Source: Phyllostachys edulis (taxonomy: Eukaryota; Streptophyta; Magnoliopsida; Poales; Poaceae). From it: 64,000 nucleotides of DNA. The notes beneath the pieces are model-generated. The model did not search any database. It was not told the DNA's origin and saw nothing but the letters and a program-made list of their open reading frames with translations. Location of the stretch: the NCBI GenBank assembly GCA_036346405.1, contig CM070548.1, positions 72,821,739-72,885,738 of the forward strand. The letters are read 5' to 3'. A program made the translations under genes and the position numbers. Every line of letters starts with the position of its first letter. Position 1 is the stretch's first letter. This document shows, in pieces, positions 1-10,222 of the stretch.

Positions 1-187
1 TTATCGAGTTAACTTGAAATAAAAACACATATATACAAGCAGGACAAGAAAAATAAGTGGACAACATCTTTAAGATGGTTGATTGATTATTTGAATCATG
101 TATACACTTGAAAATCAAAATAAGCAGTCTTGTGCTTGCAAGGAATGACCTGTTTAGCATGCCCGAGCCCCTTCAGTAGAAATTCAT

Positions 188-514
188 TCATAACTGCTTC
201 CCAGATACGCTAGCCTCTGAAAAAGAATTTTGTGCCATTTTGCAAAGACTCACATAATACTAAGAAGATTGATAATTACACGCGAGCCAGCTTGAAAATT
301 TGTAACATAGCGAACATTTTTTTTACCTCTAATCAGTTACAAAATACCTTGGCACATTTTAGCAACTACCTTCTCAATGGTCTGCTCACATTCATAGTAC
401 CAGTACCTTGTGATTGCAGCTCCTGCCATCTTGCAAATCCTTCTGTTGATCAAGTGTCGCACACGATCGAAAGGCAGATTTTTGTGCCAGGTACCATGAG
501 TTAAGGGGTAACCT
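188..514 (-). CDS. Possible 3' end of an unidentified gene (two exons)
   Basis: I do not recognise this protein. On the minus strand an open segment runs from an AG acceptor at 516-515 to a donor-like CAAG/GTATTT at 348-346. It encodes a run containing GTWHKNLPFDRVRHLINRR and later YWYYECEQTIEKVVAKMCQ. After a pyrimidine-rich TTTTTCAG (acceptor at 218-217) the phase continues into EASVSGKQL and a TGA at 190-188, which would make a plausible C-terminus. The upstream exons would lie where the CSLC remnant now sits, so the gene is at best a fragment. It could equally be chance splice signals around a short open stretch. Confidence 0.28.
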
Positions 515-597
515 CTATAAATACCCAATAAAACAATAGCAAGCTAAAGTTTATCTATCATGTATGAACTGTGATAATAAGTGCAACATCAATAGGT

Positions 598-1560
598 TCT
601 CATCCTTATTTTCAAAGGACCATCTCGCTTGCACCAGCCCCAATTCATCATTGTCCTGCAAAAGCCAAATGGACGAATCAACATTGGAATCCTAAACCAC
701 AGATGACTGATAATAATATGTACAAAATTCCCCTCGAATTACCTTGAAATGTGGCATAGTGCGCTTCAAGAAGTCCAGGTTTGGTTGGAAGTTCGCGTCA
801 AAGATGGCAACAAACTCATAATCCTTCACATAGCTGCAACTCATTGCTGACTTGAGGTTTTTGGCCTTGTACCCATCTCTGAGCACACGGTGCTGGTACA
901 AAATTCGAGCCCTGTTCAGCTACCACTTCGCCACCTCTTCTATGATCAGTGGTTGCGTTGTCGGGTCATCGAAGTCATCCAACACTTGAACCAAGAAGTT
1001 GGACCTCGGCCAATCAAGGTTACACACCACCGCAATTGATTGCTGATACACTTGAACGAAACCAACAACAAACAAAAGGTAAAAAGATTGCACGTTTGGT
1101 GATAAAAATTGCAACTCTAATAGCGATAGCAACAACACCAACTTCCTTCTCATTGCACATTGGTATCTGGACGAGCATCATGGGGTAGCACCCGGCGTCA
1201 GGGTCCTCGGCATTCAGAAATGCCGACTACTCGGGCTTGGGCTTGATGTGCTTGAGGTGGATGTAGAAGCAGCCGAGACACTGGATGAGGCGGTTGGCGC
1301 TCTGGATGAGGATGAGCACGACGCACGTGTCGGTGAGGAACTACAGCAGTGGCATGATGTAGGTGGCACGGAAGCGCAACCAAGAGGCGTATAGCGACTC
1401 GATGCCCATGACGGGGAGGGTGAGGGCCGAGGCGGCGAGATTCCAACCATTGAAGTAGGCGACGAGCTTGACTGTGAGGAGGAGCACGGAGAGGCATAGA
1501 AGAGGGAGCACAACACGGGGTTCTCGCCAGTCGCGGCCACCACGAGACCACAGAAGGAGA
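598..1560 (-). pseudogene. Cellulose synthase-like C (CSLC) pseudogene, 5' half
   Basis: CSLC proteins are Golgi family-2 glycosyltransferases that make the beta-1,4-glucan backbone of xyloglucan. Reading from 1540 down, the frame gives a membrane segment (LCLSVLLLTVKLVAYFNGW), then FLTDTCVVLILIQSANRLIQ, LGCFYIHLKHIKPKPE, YPMMLVQIPMCNEKE, an intron of about 90 bp ending at 1051, YQQSIAVVCNLDWPRSNFLV, and HRVLRDGYKAKNLKSAMSCS with the metal-binding run FVAIFDANFQPN (family usually D-A-D). An 87-bp GT-AG intron (742-656) leads to DNDELGLVQARWSF, where homology stops near 598. In-frame stops interrupt it: TAG after MPLL (near 1343), TAG after IKPKPE (near 1228), and TAG after EVAKW (near 923). 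The C-terminal half with the ED and QXXRW motifs is missing, and no convincing start codon is seen. It is a decayed, truncated copy. Confidence 0.85.
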
Positions 1561-2160
1561 AGACAGAAGGATGAGGGGGAGGCCGTGGGAGACGTGAAAC
1601 GGAGAGCGTCTGTGGCATCACAGGGGAAGATGGAGGGGATGGGGGCTAGGCCGGGGAGGAGAGGGAGGCCTCGCCTGCCGGTGGTGGAAGCGGGGGGCTA
1701 GGGAGGGGAAGGAGGACGGGCAAGCGGGGGCAAGGGAGCGGGAGGGGGAAGACGAAGCAGTGGCGATGCCAACAGACAAGGACAAAGTAGCGGGGGACGA
1801 AGGAGAGAGGGATGCAACAGAGGAAATAGAGTCCAAAGGTATGCTGGGGAGGAGAAGGGAGGTCTCACCTGCTGGTGGTGGAAGTGGGGGAAGAAGTTGG
1901 CGGCGTCGACGACGGGAGAGGAGACAGGGAGGAGGCGATCACGAGGGGGGAAGAAGCACCAACGATACAGGCGAGATGCGGAGCGATGGGGAACAAAGAC
2001 CAAAGAATCGTGAGAGGATGACGACGCCACAGGCACGCAAAACTAAAAAAATATTGGATGACCGCGAAGGAGCTACGTGCAGGACCGGCAACCAAGAAGA
2101 ATCCGGGCGACGTGGCCACCACGAGCTGCGCGAAAACATGCACCCTTTTACCCGTTAGGA
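1561..2160. other. GC- and purine-rich low-complexity stretch, no gene recognised
   Basis: The plus strand is strongly G+A-rich. It contains an imperfect internal duplication: GAGGGAGGCC..CCGGTGGTGGAAG near 1660-1692 resembles GAAGGGAGGT..GCTGGTGGTGGAAG near 1853-1888. Open frames here are Pro/Ser- or Arg/Gly-rich in every phase, as expected from composition alone. It could be the former 5' region of the CSLC copy, but no CSLC N-terminal sequence was found. Confidence 0.5.
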
Positions 2161-2496
2161 TACTCCAAGTTTATAGCTCTCCCCAAATATGGGCTCAAAG
2201 GGTGAGGTGGCCTATGTAGTGCAAAGGCTAACATGCAGTTCCCTTTAAATCCATCCAATGGATTCTGGATTTAAAATGGACAGCACGGTAAGACATCCAC
2301 AAGTTGGATTCATGTGGAAGCAACAGTGACCCATGCCTTATTTTGGGGTATGCTTGTTGTAAGTATGGTCAATTTTGACAATTGGGCAAGGGCACAAAAT
2401 AAAAATTGTGAATCTGGTTCTTGAATGCTTTAATATATTTGGTTTTCACTAATGATTTACTACCATGGGCTGTTTTTATTGTGCTTGTATAGTTGC

Positions 2497-2955
2497 TCTG
2501 CGGATACATGCGAAGAGATGGGAGGAGTGAAGGAAGAGATGACGCTGTTCTGTTTGGGCCAGATGATGATAATGGTTCAAAGATTCCTACTCAGGTCGAG
2601 ACTCTCGTTAAAGGGTATCGCAAGCTTGTTGCTCCGCATCACAAACCACTCCCGGATCTAGATTACTGCAGTGGCCTTCGCTATCATTCTCAGTTTTACA
2701 TTTAGTTCACCAAAGTTAACTTTTGTGTACATTAGTCTCGAAAGTTGGTTTGGGACCATCGATTTTCCATGCAGATCAAACCTTTCATGAATGATACATA
2801 CCATATCTAACTTGTATGAAGTGATTAAATCGATGGAGTGGTTTCATTGAACTGGCGTAATGCAGGAGTTGTTGGCTATTCAGTGGCAAGGACCCCGAGC
2901 GACATGTTTGTTTCGTACCCACAACATGGGGTTTATGCATCAACAACTTATTGAG
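2497..2955 (+). pseudogene. Host gene fragment, left part (conserved plant protein, two exons)
   Basis: Exon a (about 2497-2669) follows a TTGTATAG acceptor and encodes DAVLFGPDDDNGSKIPTQVE, then KPLPDLDY. Exon b (2865-2955) follows TAATGCAG and encodes ELLAIQWQGPRA, then HNMGFMHQQLIE. The reading frame is cut at 2955, inside the exon, by the TGTTGGG end of a copia LTR, and resumes at 8069 with ILSYATVIT. From memory this is a conserved plant, probably plastid-targeted, protein related to DprA/lysine-decarboxylase-like Rossmann proteins. I am sure it is a protein-coding host remnant and much less sure of the name. The exon a donor is degenerate (CAG/TGG) and one base appears lost in its last codons, so decay started outside the insertion as well. 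Confidence 0.65.
2945..2955 (+). repeat. Left copy of the target-site duplication around the 2956-8057 insertion
   Basis: AACTTATTGAG here matches AACTCATTGAG at 8058-8068 with one mismatch. Removing the intervening block restores the host exon reading QQLIE/ILSYA. An 11-bp duplication next to an A tail is typical of LINE target-primed insertion. The inner five bases (TTGAG) would also fit a copia duplication. Confidence 0.65.
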
Positions 2956-3219
2956 TGTTGGGAAACCATGGGCTTAGTCCAGCAACCGACTCATGAGTGG
3001 GCGCTCCATCCAAAACCCTAGCAGAGTCTCTAGTCTATAAATAGGGGTGCTAATCATTGCAAAAGGCTGATCATGAGAAGAGAAATAAAGAGAAGAAAGC
3101 AATACCCTCCATATCTCTGTGTTCAATCTACTATTTGTTCTTGCATTATTCTGTGCAATTCTACGCTTGTCTACGAGGTGATCGATCGGACTAAACTCGC
3201 CAGCGACGATTCCTCAACA
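2956..3219 (+). mobile_element. Copia-type 5' LTR (264 bp)
   Basis: It starts TGTTGGGAAACCATGGGC and ends CCTCAACA. A TATA box (TATAAATA) lies at 3036-3043. It is followed by CGTTATCAGCATGATCG, which resembles the sequence after the LTR in many Hopscotch/Retrofit-like plant copia elements. A diverged copy of the same LTR is at 55090-55341, where it is preceded by a polypurine tract and the end of a copia RNase H. That confirms both its identity and its plus orientation. Confidence 0.8.
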
Positions 3220-4439
3220 CGTTATCAGCATGATCGACTCTGACCTACTTATAGGCCTGCTTTACTCAGATTGAAAAGGTAACCGCCGAAGCACGACGCT
3301 CGTAGATTGAATCGGTTTTCTAGATCACTTTCAATTCCGCAAATTTGACTTTCTAAATTATTTCCTACGGTGCAAATCCGCTCTAATCTACCGCAAGCTG
3401 ACTTGAAGTCGCTAGCCAACCTGATCAGTAGGTTGCATGAAGGAGTAGATGTCGATTGTACTGTAGATGATACATTGCATGGACACAGAAAAAGAAAAAG
3501 GACACAATGCTGATCGGATGATTGGTTGGAAAGAGGAAATGTTGATTGCACTATTCATGGATGCACAAAAAAGAAAAAAAAAGGCCGCCTGCATATGGCC
3601 GTGCCACCACTACCGTCCCGAAGCCGGTGCCGCTGGCCCCGCATGGCCGTGTTGCTCGTTCGAGCACTCCGCACCTTGCTAGCCCTACATGGCCGCTCCT
3701 CGCTGGCTCTGCACATGTCGCTCGCATCGCTCTCCAACCGTCCAACGCGCGCATAGCGCCGCCGGCTCCTGCACAAGGCACGCTGCACCGAGCCGTGCGT
3801 GTAACGTGTCGCCGCCTGCACGCGGCCCCCCGCACAGACCACCTCGTGCCCATTGTCGCGCCACTTCGGTCGCCTCACGTCGTGCTCGCGACGCTGACGC
3901 GCCGCCGCGCGCCTTGGCCCCATTGCGCCGCGCCGCCGCCAAGATCAGCCGCCGGCCCGCGGTCGCCGCCAGTTTGAGAACAGGGAATGGGGGAACCCTA
4001 AAACCCCCCACCCCTTTGATTCGGCCATGTGCGCTGAGATGGGCCAAAGAAGGGCACGACCCGGGTGGAAATTCGGGAAAAGAAAAAAAAAGGAGAAAAA
4101 CGAAAAAAGGAATTTTTGCAAATAAGTCCTTGGATTCTCTGAAAGTACGTGAAAAATTTCTCAGAATTGAAATTTAGCGCTTTAGCCCCTGGAAATTGCA
4201 GAATTCACTAAAAATTCGTATTCTGGTAGAAAAAAGGCCTCAGAAATTCAAATTTTGAATCGTTTTGAGCATTTGAAGCATGTTTAACTTTGTTATTATT
4301 ATTTCTATGCAATTTATATATTGTATTTACTATTTTTATTATCTGTGATTGTTTAAATTACTTTTAACCACTGAAAATAGCAGTAAATCATGAAAAATGC
4401 ATAGAAAAATACGGGAGCATTATGATAATTTTGCAACCA
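3220..4439 (+). mobile_element. 5' untranslated/leader part of the copia element, truncated
   Basis: This sequence follows the LTR directly. It contains an A-rich run at 3568-3583 and a very GC-rich block (about 3590-3980) with long but mutually overlapping open frames in several phases, none of which shows gag motifs. It turns AT-rich from 4080 and ends where LINE sequence begins. I see no gag, protease, integrase or RT of this element before the LINE, so the element is truncated or this is only a 5' piece. Confidence 0.5.
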
Positions 4440-4443
4440 TTTT

Positions 4444-5096
4444 ATGCAAATTACCCCAGCTTGGCCCCAACAAAAGCTACCTGCATCAAGCAGCGGGTTA
4501 CAGACACCAAGTGTCGGGGCACCCCTCCGTGGGGAGGGGCAAACTGGCACTGGCCCCGACGACAACAAGGACCGCAGCCCGCGGTCAATGTGCAAACACA
4601 CCAGGATTGGTCGAATGGGCCAAAACTATTGGAACATCAGTTTTTCACTGCACCCAAGGCGCCTCTACTCGTCGCGCTGGATACCGTCCAACCCACGCCA
4701 AGGCGGACAAGGCATTTTGACTAAACTACTATCCGGCGAAGCGTGTGCCTAGCACAAAAGAGGTAGACAGGGACTGTGCTTCACCGGGCTCAGGAGGCCC
4801 TCGCCCACAAGCTGGGCACGTTACCCAAAGATTCTAGTTTCCATGAAGCAGCCTTGGAGGACTATAGGCGCATGTTCGATGGCCCTCTGTCCCAGGAGGC
4901 CATAGCGGCTCTGACAAGATTCTTCAAGTTAGACTGCAACCTCACGGTGCAAGACGACGATGCACTAATAAACCATGGAGAATGTGGCATGCTTGACGCA
5001 CGCGGACAGGATGAAGCGAACCCAAGGGAGGGAGCCGCACCACCACCGGCAGGGGCCATCCATAGCACCCCGCTAGTGGCGATCATGGCCTCATAG
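4444..5096 (+). pseudogene. LINE ORF1 remnant
   Basis: The recognisable part is 4776-5096. It encodes LAHKLGTLPKDSSFHEAALE followed by a DYRRMFDGPLSQEAIAALTR block, the kind of segment found just before the endonuclease in plant L1 elements. ORF1 proteins bind the element RNA. The upstream part (4444-4752) is in broken frames with no motif I recognise, and no CCHC knuckle is visible. Confidence 0.5.
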
Positions 5097-5528
5097 GCGT
5101 GCCGACCCGAACATGACGAGGACAATGGCTATCATCTACATGATCATCAGCCTAAAGTCCTCCCTCGCTTTTGCCCAATTATCATTTGTGTATCTTTCGT
5201 TCTATGCCCATTGCCAACCTTATCAAAAATAGCTTGTCAAATTGGTGTTCTTACCTGTGTCTACAGGCATGGGCCGCCCGGGCAACCTTAACCCCCCAAC
5301 CCCAACCGCGATTTACAAAGCCAACTTCACACTTAGTACCTCCCCACAGTCAGTTTGGGTTGGCAGCACCGTGCCCTCCTCAGCGGCTAAGGTGACACCT
5401 TCTCATCCTCCGCCTAGCTTGCTTCGACAGAAGGGAGTGCTCCTAGACACCTCCAAGTGGCCAATTTGGGACCGTCAATGAGACAACCTAACACTCGGCC
5501 TGAAAGAGCATAGCGAGCTATCCAATCC

Positions 5529-6115
5529 ATGACCATCCCGAATCTCATTGTTATGTGCTGGAATGTAAGAGGCCTTAACACGTCGGCCAGGCAAACAACA
5601 GTCCATGAGACGTTGACTTCCACCGTCTGCCACCTCACCTATCTGCAGGAGATAAAGCTTCAAATAGTGGACCAAGAGTTAGCCTTCTACCTTGGAGGTC
5701 ATAGTGTGCACAAGTTTGCACTGAGGCCTGCCGTCGGCACCTAAGGTGGCATCTTGCTCCTATGGAATGATGACCTAATTCACGATGTAGACTTCCAACC
5801 CGAGGAGAATAGCCTGTCGACAATGATCACGGTTAAGGAATGCGACATGACATGTCACCTGACGATAGTCTATGGCCCATCATGCAATAGAGACAAGCCG
5901 ACCTTCCTATAAGAGCTTAGGTCTCTAAGGCCGGCAGCGGATAGCAGATGGCTAGTTCTTGGTGACTTCAACCTGATCTATTGGGCCAACGACAAAAATA
6001 ACAACAACATTAACCACGCTCGCATGGGCCAATTCAGGAATACTCTAAACGAATGCAAACTCATAGAGACCCCCCTCTAGATCTAAAAGTCTCAATCAAG
6101 CTTGGGACGCCCATT
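5529..6115 (+). pseudogene. LINE endonuclease domain (broken)
   Basis: The frame begins PNLIVMCWNVRGLN (the Asn-bearing first motif of the exonuclease-endonuclease-phosphatase fold), then LQEIKL with the catalytic Glu. After a TAA near 5742 it gives GGILLLWNDD, later LTIVYGPSCN, and LVLGDFNLIYWANDKN, the G-D-F-N motif with catalytic Asp and Asn. This enzyme nicks target DNA to prime reverse transcription. Stops at about 5742, 5911 and 6078 make it non-functional. Confidence 0.8.
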
Positions 6116-6393
6116 TTGACAATCACGTCCTGCAGGCCCTCCCTACGCCCCTTTCAAACCACTGCCCCCTCCTTCTCTCAAATTGTACGGGCCCGATAAG
6201 ACTGGCATGTTTCCACTTTGAGAATTTCTGGGTAAAGATGCTAGGTTTCATGGGAGTTGTACTAAACACGTGGTCCATACACAATCTACACAAAAAACCG
6301 TTCCACTGACTGAACCACAAACTGGTCGCAACGGCGAAAAAGCTCTGTGCATGGAGCAGAAGTCTTTTCCCCAAAGCGAAACTAGAGCTCCAC

Positions 6394-7500
6394 ATGGTTC
6401 TGGAAGTAATAACGAGGCTGGCTATAGCCCAGGAGAATAGGCAACCCTCGATATCAGAGAGGGGGCTAAGAGCAGGGTTAAAGAAAAGGGTGATGGGGTT
6501 GGCCGTGATTGAACGCTCAAGGAAAAGACAGAGCTCTCGTATAAGGAACCTAAAAGAGGGTGACACCAACACAAAATTCTTCCATTTAAAAGCAAATTTG
6601 AGGAGAAGAAAAAACAACATCCAAAGGCTGCGCACCGGGCAAGGTTGGGCTATCTTGCACGAGGATAAACAAGAAGCATTAAAACAACACTTTTTGGAGA
6701 TGTTATCCCCGCCAAACTCCAAAACCCACGATCTTAGATGGGAGGAGCTGGATTACAGGCCGCAGAACCTGGAGGGTCTGGAGGGACCATTTATTGAGCA
6801 GGAAGTCAGAAATGCACTAGCTCTCATGCCAAGTGACAAGGCACCGGGTCCTAATTGACAGATCATGTTGGTCCATTATCAAAGCGGACACCATGGCGGC
6901 CTTCCAAAGCTTCCACAGCCTCCGCACGTTGAACATGCCTCTCGTCAACACGGCAAGCATCACTTTGATTCCGAAGAAAGAAGGGGCTGAAGGGGTGACT
7001 GCTTACAAACCCATCAGCCTCATTCATGGGGATAGGAAAGTGGATCTCTAAGACCTTGGCCATTCGTCTCGCACCCCACCTGGATCATTTGGTATTAGTA
7101 AACCAGAGCGCGTTTCGGAAGAAAAGAAGCATCCATGACAACTTCATGTATGTCAAAAACCTAACAACTCAGCTCCACAGATCCAAAACTTCGACTCTAT
7201 TCCTCAAGCTTGATATAGCAAATGCCTTTGACACGTTTCGATGAGATTGCCTTCTGGAGCTCCTCTAGAGACGTGGTTTTTCACCCAGGTGGAGAGGATG
7301 GATTACGGCCTTATGTCTTCGGCCTCCTCCAGAATCCTACTCAATGGCATCCCAGGCAGCAACATCAACCTTGGAAGGGGTCTGAGGCAAGGAGATCTGC
7401 TCTCCCCCTTCCTTTTCATTTTGGCGATCAACCCTCTACAAAGATTGTTTACAAAGGCAACAGACCACGGATATTTAGACCATCGACGCGGCTGATTTGA
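6394..7500 (+). pseudogene. LINE reverse transcriptase (broken)
   Basis: The first frame encodes NLKEGDTNTKFFHLKANLRR and ends ALMPSDKAPGPN, the standard run-up to RT. Shifted frames continue with NTASITLIPKKEGAEGV, then NQSAFRKKRSIHDNFMYVK, LFLKLDIANAFDT (motif A with catalytic Asp), and GLRQGDLLSPFLFILAINPL (motif B). The F/YADD motif C is absent: sequence jumps from near 7500 to the C-terminal region. At least three frameshifts separate the blocks, so it cannot make an active enzyme. Confidence 0.85.
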
Positions 7501-7589
7501 CACCCTCAGGACCTCAATCTACGCGGAATCCAAAATAGGATCTAGACGTCTAACAGATTGCAAGTACAGGGTTGGCCAAATCAGGGCTC

Positions 7590-7964
7590 GTGCCCACTCT
7601 GGAGGCAAGCAAATGAAACAGTTTTGCATCTCCTGGCGGAGTGCAGGTATTCTCGACGGGTGTGGAGCCACATAGCAGAATGGCTGGGTTGTGCGTCGCT
7701 CAAGCCATCACACTAGGGTCCAATCCTCAACATCGGAGAATGGTGGTCAACAATTTGTAATTCGGGCCACCTACCATCTAGAGTGTTGGCCATGGTGGTC
7801 ACGTTAACCACCTGGGAGATCTGGAAGGAGCGTAACACTAGTATATTCAACAGAAGGTTCGTCTCCACTCCGGAGTTATTCGCAAAGATAAAAGAAGAAG
7901 GAAAAACCTGGACAATCGCAGGGGTGGGGGAGAATGTCTTGGAGAGCATAATACCGTGTAATTA
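7590..7964 (+). pseudogene. LINE C-terminal zinc-binding (zf-RVT-like) region
   Basis: It encodes RQANETVLHLLAECRYSRRV, then WEIWKERNTSIFNRR, and ends at TAA 7962-7964. Plant L1-type elements carry this C-x2-C...H...C domain after RT. The first Cys pair is damaged (C-P-L-W), and a stop follows LKPSH near 7714. Confidence 0.7.
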
Positions 7965-8068
7965 ACCTTTAGAACCTTCTAGACCTTCGGGTCTTTGTAC
8001 TCTGTTTCCCCTATATTAAATTGAATAGGCAGCTCTCATGCCCGTTTTCTTAAAAAAAACTCATTGAG

Positions 8069-9273
8069 ATCCTGAGCTATGCTACGGTCATAACAGTATA
8101 TCACTGAGTTATATGTTATAATCATTCGTTGGATCTTTGATTCCTCTACACTCTAATTAATGCTTTTGTGTTAATTTGGAGAAAAATCGTATATTCACAT
8201 CTGGTGCTTCTGGGACTAATGCAGCTGTTATCAGGGGTGCTTTAAGGGCTGAAAAGCCAGAGTTGCTCACTGTAATTTTGCCTCAGTCTAAAGAAGCAAC
8301 CTCCTGAAGCCAAGAGCTATTATCCAAAGTAAGAATTCGTGGTATTTCATTTCTAGCCTAATTTTATTCCAAATTCTTTACTGGAGGGCCCTACATACAC
8401 CAGTTTGCCTCTTGTACTACATATTTTCAGTCTTGCCATTTTGTGATTTTTTTTTGTTGTTAGATTGCTCGCCACAGTCGCAGGACTTCCAACATATTGG
8501 CACGAAAGTATATGAAAGGTGCATCAGGTGAGAACTCCATGCAAAATGGGAGAACATGAACTCATCAGCGAAACCCTTCAATCAACTTGTGAATGAACCG
8601 GGTTTATCGGATCTATATCATGGCCAAAGTGATGATAATCATCACCACACTGATTGAATGGCTTGGATTGTGAGTTCGCATGCTCCCATTATCAGGGGAG
8701 TTCTCACCTGATATGTCTCCAGTGTGACGCACCTTAGAAATGCATGCATTTCTTTAGTTGCATTTTTCTATTTCTGCAAGGTTGTTTAATCAACATCACT
8801 TTGAACCTCTGACCTTTAGTTCTGCCGTATTTGACATAGTCAGGTCTTACCTCGGATATTCATATTATTTATTTTGGATCTTTAGGATGTTTTGTTGCTA
8901 TCCTTTCAAGCTTGAACATCAATATGTTTAATAACTGATACAATTGCTCGATTAGGAATGTCTTATCCGGCCATACGAGTAAGGTTAATACAAACAAAAT
9001 GACACAACTAAAAATCAAGGAATCTTGAGACACCATCAGGAGTAGCCTGCAGTTCTGGGTAGCTAACTAGACCTTTACTGTCACGTGTTGATTCTAACAA
9101 CTTGTCTCGCGGAAGTTATTACAGCGTTCTGCTTTAGCATGTAAAGCTGATGGTGTGTTTCCATATGATAAGTTGGATACGATACGATTCATTGACATTT
9201 TGTTATTTTTATAGGTACAAAACTTGATTGAGAAACCTCAGTATGACCATCTACCACTAATTGAGGCGAGCAG
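8069..9273 (+). pseudogene. Host gene fragment, right part (three exons)
   Basis: The interrupted exon resumes at 8069-8095 (ILSYATVIT, donor GTATAT). Exon c (8182-8328) encodes KNRIFTSGASGTNAAVIRGA, then LRAEKPELLTVILPQS. A local loss of bases near 8287-8311 gives a TGA before the frame recovers as SQELLSK, ending AAA/GTAAGA. Exon d (9215-9273), after TTTTTATAG, encodes VQNLIEKPQYDHLPLIEASR with donor GTTTGTC. The Gly/Ser/Asn-rich SGASGTNAA turn suggests a nucleotide-binding Rossmann-like domain. No later exon was found before the gypsy remnant at 10.1 kb. The exons join in phase to those at 2497-2955. Confidence 0.7.
8523..8712. mobile_element. 190-bp inverted-repeat (MITE-like) element in an intron
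   Basis: Perfect 16-bp inverted ends: ATCAGGTGAGAACTCC at 8523-8538 and its complement at 8697-8712. There is no coding capacity. I do not see a clear target-site duplication, so the superfamily is open. It lies in the intron between the host exons at 8328 and 9215. Confidence 0.5.
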
Positions 9274-10040
9274 GTTTGTCAGCTACCTTCTCAAATTGCT
9301 TATATTTTTGTGCTTTGCATTATTGACTATTATAAAAGAAGAACTTGGTGGTGGTGATGAGTATGTTATCTCTATCCTCACCTCATGCGTTGGTGGGATA
9401 ATTTATGGATAGTTACGTGTATACATGCATATATTACTATAATGATTTTCTGTTGACAATTAGATCATATGTACATTGGTTTAAGATAAGACTCTGTGGC
9501 TTGTTGATCGGATGTGAATTTTGTATGCAACTTTTAGATACAAGGATGATTACCTTATGCATATTGATTTTTCAAGTTTAGAATATATATATATGTTTAT
9601 TTGATATCTATTGCAACGTATGAGCACTCAGCTATTTTATTATTAATTTTGTGTCATTAGGTACGCTCACTCAACTTTACCTAGAATTAAACTAGAACAT
9701 ATATTCCATAGTAACCGAATATTTGATACATGGTTGATTGGACTAAGTTTTAGCTTTTGGTTCACTTTATGGGTTTGCACTTATGTTATTACTATGTATT
9801 AGTAGCTTCAGAACAGTCGATTTATTTCGCTCGATATTGTACTGTTACTGTAATAAAGATCCTCAGTATTTTTGTTAATATATTTTTATTTAAGAGAACT
9901 GCTTTAGATAACGACTATTTGTCTTGTGCACTTATAGAAATACACCTTCTATCAGTTGATTAACCCTTAATTTATCCCGCTTCTCGCGTGTTTGAAAAGA
10001 AGTGTTTTTCTCTAAATTTAATGTTGCCATCTATCCATCG
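9274..10040. other. AT-rich intron-like or intergenic DNA, nothing recognised
   Basis: No exon continuing the host gene, no repeat and no element ends were found. Short open frames here are composition-driven. Confidence 0.5.
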
Positions 10041-10075
<35 letters not shown>

Positions 10076-10100
10076 TTATCTATCTATTTATCTATCTATA
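10041..10100 (+). repeat. (ATCT)n microsatellite
   Basis: A run of TATC/ATCT tetranucleotides interrupted twice by a TTTATC variant. Confidence 0.95.
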
Positions 10101-10112
10101 TCTTTACTAATT

Positions 10113-10222
10113 GGATGCCGATGAGGACATCAACCCTAAGGATGCAACCATTACTTCGACCCGCTGCACTTCATCCTCTACTTCAACCACATCTTCTCCG
10201 ATAGGACTTTCAGCTACTGCAC
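10113..10222 (+). pseudogene. Possible polyprotein tail of a gypsy element
   Basis: It encodes DADEDINPKDATITSTRCTS followed by a Ser/Thr-rich stretch. It resembles the acidic-to-Ser/Thr linker near the C-terminus of some grass gypsy polyproteins. If correct, coding tail followed by LTR followed by PBS and gag indicates that two element copies share one LTR. The resemblance is weak. Confidence 0.3.

Larger units (their letters stand above)
4440..8060 (+). mobile_element. L1/Karma-like LINE, degenerate
   Basis: A non-LTR retrotransposon with an ORF1 tail, an apurinic-type endonuclease, reverse transcriptase and a C-terminal zinc-binding region, in that order. It ends in an AT-rich 3' tail with TTCTTAAAAAAAA at 8048-8059, right before the second copy of an 11-bp target-site duplication. 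Many stops and frameshifts exist, and part of the RT palm is deleted. The exact 5' boundary against the copia leader is not visible; 4440 is an estimate. Confidence 0.8.

Noticed and set aside
3546..4177. 143- and 162-codon open frames
   Set aside because: GC-rich copia leader; opposite-strand frames are equally open, and no gag motif is present.
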